A stretch of DNA of 15,500 nucleotides from Nanobdellota archaeon (GTDB taxonomy: Archaea; Nanobdellota; Nanobdellia; SCGC-AAA011-G17; GW2011-AR17). The notes under the pieces are model-generated. The model saw only the letters and a program-made list of their open reading frames with translations. It was not told the origin of the DNA and searched no databases. Location of the stretch: NCBI GenBank assembly GCA_016784245.1, contig JADHVA010000008.1, positions 1 to 15,500 of the forward strand. Reading direction: 5' to 3'. The translations under genes and the position numbers were made by a program. Positions 13,385 through 15,500 of this stretch are shown piece by piece. Numbering within the stretch: position 1 is the first letter of the stretch; each line of letters starts with the position of its first letter.

Positions 13385-14191
13385 ATGATAGCAGTTACAG
13401 ACTTAACATCTTATATGTATTGTGCAAGAAAATTGTATTTTAGAAAAGTTTTGAAAGTTAAAGAAAAAATACAAGAATTGCCTGTGAAAGGAATAATTAT
13501 TCACAAAGTCTATGAGTTAGTTGGAAGAAATGATAGAGAAATAATTGCTTCTTTTTCTGAAAAGGATAGTTTAGAAGATTTAGAAATGAAGTTTAGAAAA
13601 AATTACTATAAAACAATATTATTAGTTCTAAGGATGTATAAAAAAAATTTGAAAGAATTAGATTTGAAAGGTCTAGAAATGTATCAAGATATTTGGCCAT
13701 TCTTTTTAGAAGAAGCTAAAGAAAAAAGTAAAGATTTGTATGGCTTTGCAAAGAATAAAAATATTTATGGTGAAGAATTATGGATGTGCTTACCAAGAGG
13801 TTTACCAGAAATAAGAGTTAGTTCTGAAAGTTTAGGTTTGAGAGGAATTGTTGACCAAGTTAATGTTGATGAAGGCTTTACACCAGTGGAAATTAAAACT
13901 GGAAAGGCACCAAGAGATGGGGTTTGGAAAGAACATAAAGTTCAAGTTGGAGCATATATGATGTTGTTGAGTGAACATTATGGTAAAGAAATAAAAGAAG
14001 GTTTTGTCGAGTATAGAATTGTAAATGAGAAAAGAAAGGTTGTTATGAATGATTTTCTTAGAGAAGAAATTTTTGATTTGATTGCAAAAGTCAATAAGTT
14101 ATTAGAGAGTGATGTTAAACCTGAAAAAGTAACTGAAGGATGGAAATGTGATAATTGTGGAATTAGAGAAATATGTTATTCTAGTGAGTAA
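13385..14191 (+). CDS. Cas4-like PD-(D/E)XK nuclease with Fe-S cluster motif
   Basis: This 268-residue protein has the RecB-like nuclease core of the Cas4 (DUF83) family. H40 (GIIIHKVYEL), D157 (RGIVDQV), E169-x-K171 (PVEIKTGK) and Q187 (KVQVGAYMMLL) are the active-site motifs. C13 (YCARKLYF) plus C255-x2-C258-x5-C264 are the four cysteines that in this family hold a 4Fe-4S cluster. It should act as a metal-dependent DNA exonuclease or nicking enzyme. At 268 residues it is longer than many Cas4 proteins (about 200), with an extra helical stretch between H40 and D157. No cas1, cas2 or repeat array is in the window, and it follows primase, so a repair or replication role is at least as likely as CRISPR adaptation. 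Confidence 0.85.
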   Translation: MIAVTDLTSYMYCARKLYFRKVLKVKEKIQELPVKGIIIHKVYELVGRNDREIIASFSEKDSLEDLEMKFRKNYYKTILLVLRMYKKNLKELDLKGLEMYQDIWPFFLEEAKEKSKDLYGFAKNKNIYGEELWMCLPRGLPEIRVSSESLGLRGIVDQVNVDEGFTPVEIKTGKAPRDGVWKEHKVQVGAYMMLLSEHYGKEIKEGFVEYRIVNEKRKVVMNDFLREEIFDLIAKVNKLLESDVKPEKVTEGWKCDNCGIREICYSSE

Positions 14192-14192
14192 G

Positions 14193-14202
14193 TTTTATAA
14201 AA
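14193..14202 (+). promoter_or_regulatory. TATA box of proC
   Basis: TTTTATAAAA begins two bases after the Cas4-like stop and is centred 26-27 bases before the proC ATG at 14224, predicting a leaderless mRNA. Confidence 0.65.
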
Positions 14203-14223
14203 GTAAAATAAAATAGAAATCTC

Positions 14224-15018
14224 ATGAAAATTGGTTTTATAGGTTCGGGAAATATGGCGAAAGCTTTAATGAAAGGAATTTTAGATAAAAAGATTAGTTC
14301 AAATGAAGAAATTATTAGTTCAGATATTTTTCCAGAAGCTTTAGATTTTGTTAGAAAAGAATATTCAATTAAAACTACTGAAGATAATAAAGAAGTTGTG
14401 AGAAATTCTGAAGTTATATTTCTAGCTGTGAAACCGCAAATTATGAATGAAGTTTTAGAAGGAATAAAAGAAGAGATTAATGAACAATTAATTGTTTCTA
14501 TTGCAGCAGGAGTTACATTAAAACAAATGGAAAATGTTTTGCAAGGAAAAAAAATAATTAGAGTTATGCCAAACACACCATGTTTAGTTGGGGAGATGGC
14601 TGCAGGTTTTAGTGTTAATGAATTTGTTAATGAAGAAGAATTAAAAAAAATTGAAACTATTTTAAGATCTTCTGGAGTTGCATATAATTTAGAAGAAAAA
14701 GATTTAGATGCTGTTACAGGGTTAAGTGGGTCTGGTCCAGCATTTGTAGCAAGATTAATTGAAGCTTTTACTGAAGCAGGAATTGAAAATGGTTTAGATA
14801 AAGATGTTGCTTATTCATTAAGTTTGAAAACTTTTTTAGGAACAGCTAAATTGTTGGAAGAAAAAGGATTAGAAGCTGGAAAATTAGTTGAGATGGTGAG
14901 TTCTCCGAATGGAACAACTGTGGCAGGAAGAGAAATATTAGAAAGTTCTGATTATAAAGATATTATTAAGAAAACAATAAATAGAGCTAAAGAGAGAAGT
15001 ATAGAATTGGGAGAATAG
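14224..15018 (+). CDS. proC: Pyrroline-5-carboxylate reductase
   Basis: This is a 264-residue enzyme of normal family length that reduces 1-pyrroline-5-carboxylate to L-proline with NAD(P)H, the last step of proline synthesis. The Rossmann motif is GFIGSGNMAKALMKG at 4-18. Then come LAVKPQIMNEVL, the conserved VMPNTPCLVGEMAAG, the substrate-side LSGSGPAFVARLIEAF, and the C-terminal signature MVSSPNGTTVAGREILE. The signature usually reads SPGGTT, so one Gly is Asn here. The earlier proline genes (proA, proB) are not in the window, so precursor may come from elsewhere, for example ornithine. It is an independent unit between the Cas4-like gene and 5S rRNA. Confidence 0.93.
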   Translation: MKIGFIGSGNMAKALMKGILDKKISSNEEIISSDIFPEALDFVRKEYSIKTTEDNKEVVRNSEVIFLAVKPQIMNEVLEGIKEEINEQLIVSIAAGVTLKQMENVLQGKKIIRVMPNTPCLVGEMAAGFSVNEFVNEEELKKIETILRSSGVAYNLEEKDLDAVTGLSGSGPAFVARLIEAFTEAGIENGLDKDVAYSLSLKTFLGTAKLLEEKGLEAGKLVEMVSSPNGTTVAGREILESSDYKDIIKKTINRAKERSIELGE

Positions 15019-15044
15019 AAAGCTTTATAAATTCCCCATTTTTC
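15016..15044 (+). promoter_or_regulatory. Promoter of the 5S rRNA gene
   Basis: TAGAAAGC, TTTATAAAT (15024-15032) and TCCCCATTTTTC follow one another. The box centre is 26 bases before G15054, the first base of the helix-I strand of the 5S RNA, so transcription should start at the mature 5' end. The element overlaps the 3' end of proC and nearly duplicates the L34e promoter. Confidence 0.75.
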
Positions 15045-15053
15045 TGTACATAC

Positions 15054-15167
15054 GAGCGGCCATAGTGGTCTGGTTCCACCTGTTCCCGTTTCGAACACAG
15101 AAGTGAAATAGGCCGACGTTCCGTTGCTGTACTGCATTTAATGCGGGAAACTCGGTGCGCTGCTCAC
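15054..15167 (+). rRNA. rrf: 5S ribosomal RNA
   Basis: The 5' strand GAGCGGC (15054-15060) pairs with GCTGCTC (15159-15165) to close helix I. Between them lie the conserved archaeal 5S segments GGCCATAGTGG, CTGTTCCCGTTTCGAACACAG (loop C region, about 15080-15102, key CGAACACAGAAGTGAAA) and GGGAAACTC near the 3' end. Length is about 112-116 bases; ends are uncertain by a few bases. It binds L5 and L18, both encoded in this window. No 16S or 23S gene is next to it, so it is transcribed as its own unit. A minus-strand ORF at 14952-15137 overlaps it and is not a gene. Confidence 0.93.
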
Positions 15168-15169
15168 CC

Positions 15170-15200
15170 TTTAATTTTTCTATCTTTATTTTCTTTATCT
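15170..15200 (+). terminator. T-rich terminator of the 5S rRNA
   Basis: Immediately after the 5S 3' end is a long pyrimidine/T-rich run (TTTAATTTTTC and further T clusters), the usual archaeal termination signal for a stand-alone 5S gene. No hairpin beyond the 5S structure is needed. Confidence 0.6.
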
Positions 15201-15207
15201 TAGATAA

Positions 15208-15217
15208 TTATATAAAT
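15208..15217 (+). promoter_or_regulatory. TATA box of the right-edge membrane protein
   Basis: TTATATAAAT is centred about 28 bases before the ATG at 15241, the same spacing as at the other single genes, predicting a leaderless or near-leaderless transcript. Confidence 0.6.
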
Positions 15218-15240
15218 ATGTTAAGTCATAATATTTAATA

Positions 15241-15500
15241 ATGGAAAAAAAGAGTGAGAAACAGAGATTTAGTGCTCCACAGCATAGAGTAGAAAAAAAA
15301 GAAAAAAAGAAAGTATTAAGTTTTCTAAATAAAAATAAAGATCATAAAAAAGATTCTAAAATCAAAGAACATGGAAGTAATTTGAAAGTTCTTTTAACAA
15401 AATCAGCTATCCCAGTTATTGTTTTGATTGTTTTAATTTTAGTACCAAATATAATTGGTTTTGCAACTTATCAAAAAGTTAGTGATGAAGAAGTACAAAC
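15241..15500 (+). CDS. Single-pass membrane protein, N-terminal part (runs off the window)
   Basis: An open frame of at least 86 codons begins at ATG 15241 and is still open at the right edge. The first 50 or so residues are a strongly basic, Lys-rich segment (RVEKKEKKKVLSFLNKNK in part). A hydrophobic stretch at about 55-77 (AIPVIVLIVLILVPNIIGFA) follows, then a charged segment beginning QKVSDEE. The basic residues before the helix predict a cytosolic N-terminus and an outward-facing remainder, so it may be a signal-anchor protein. The missing C-terminal part would be needed to identify it; I do not recognise the family. Confidence 0.65.
   Translation, partial: MEKKSEKQRFSAPQHRVEKKEKKKVLSFLNKNKDHKKDSKIKEHGSNLKVLLTKSAIPVIVLIVLILVPNIIGFATYQKVSDEEVQ

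Noticed and set aside
13385..14191. CRISPR-Cas locus
   Set aside because: Only a Cas4-like gene is present; I found no regularly spaced repeats and no other cas gene in the window.
14952..15137. 61-codon frame on - over the end of proC and the 5S gene
   Set aside because: It is antisense to a conserved rRNA and enzyme gene, with no supporting signal.

Overview
The window is a strongly A+T-rich piece of an archaeal chromosome, most likely from a small-genome DPANN archaeon of the Nanoarchaeota/Woesearchaeota type (inference). The evidence is the archaeal order of ribosomal proteins including archaeal/eukaryotic-only families (S4e, L32e, L19e, L34e, L14e), an archaeal SecY, a DUF106 insertase, prefoldin alpha, TATA-box promoters, and a primase in which the catalytic (PriS) and Fe-S (PriL) parts are one polypeptide, an arrangement known from Nanoarchaeum equitans.

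Region 1 (1-7057) is the distal half of the spc-type ribosomal operon, all on +: tail of L24, S4e, L5, S14, S8, L6, L32e, L19e, L18, S5, L30, L15, SecY. Genes abut or overlap, often with an ATGA stop/start overlap, and I see no internal promoter, so this is one translationally coupled transcript.

Region 2 (7059-9248) continues with membrane-insertion and ribosome/chaperone genes: DUF106 (YidC/EMC3-like), L34e, L14e and prefoldin alpha. A convergent CYTH-domain gene lies between DUF106 and L34e. The adenylate and cytidylate kinase genes often found in this neighbourhood of archaeal chromosomes are absent. Between L34e and L14e lie a hairpin terminator that overlaps the L34e stop codon and a GNRA-capped hairpin.

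Region 3 (9251-12968) holds a divergent pair. On - are a previously uncalled 38-residue ORF and an HD-domain protein coupled to it by a TAATG overlap. On + is the fused primase PriSL, interrupted by a 440-residue LAGLIDADG intein placed exactly at the conserved SGNKGFH catalytic motif.

Region 4 (12988-15500) holds single genes, each with its own promoter: an orphan 110-residue protein, a stand-alone Cas4-like Fe-S nuclease, pyrroline-5-carboxylate reductase, an unlinked 5S rRNA gene, and the start of a single-pass membrane protein that runs off the window.

A theme across the window is leaderless transcription. Nearly every gene that starts a transcription unit has a TTTATAAA-like box centred about 25-28 bases before its ATG, or before the 5S RNA 5' end. 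That is the archaeal TATA-to-start-site distance, so the ATG should be at or within a few bases of the mRNA 5' end. The L34e and 5S promoters are almost identical over about 27 bases.

The most notable items are the intein-split PriSL, the leaderless promoter grid, the shared 5S/L34e promoter, and the small coupled ORF upstream of the HD protein. I see no CRISPR array, tRNA, insertion sequence or clear defence island.
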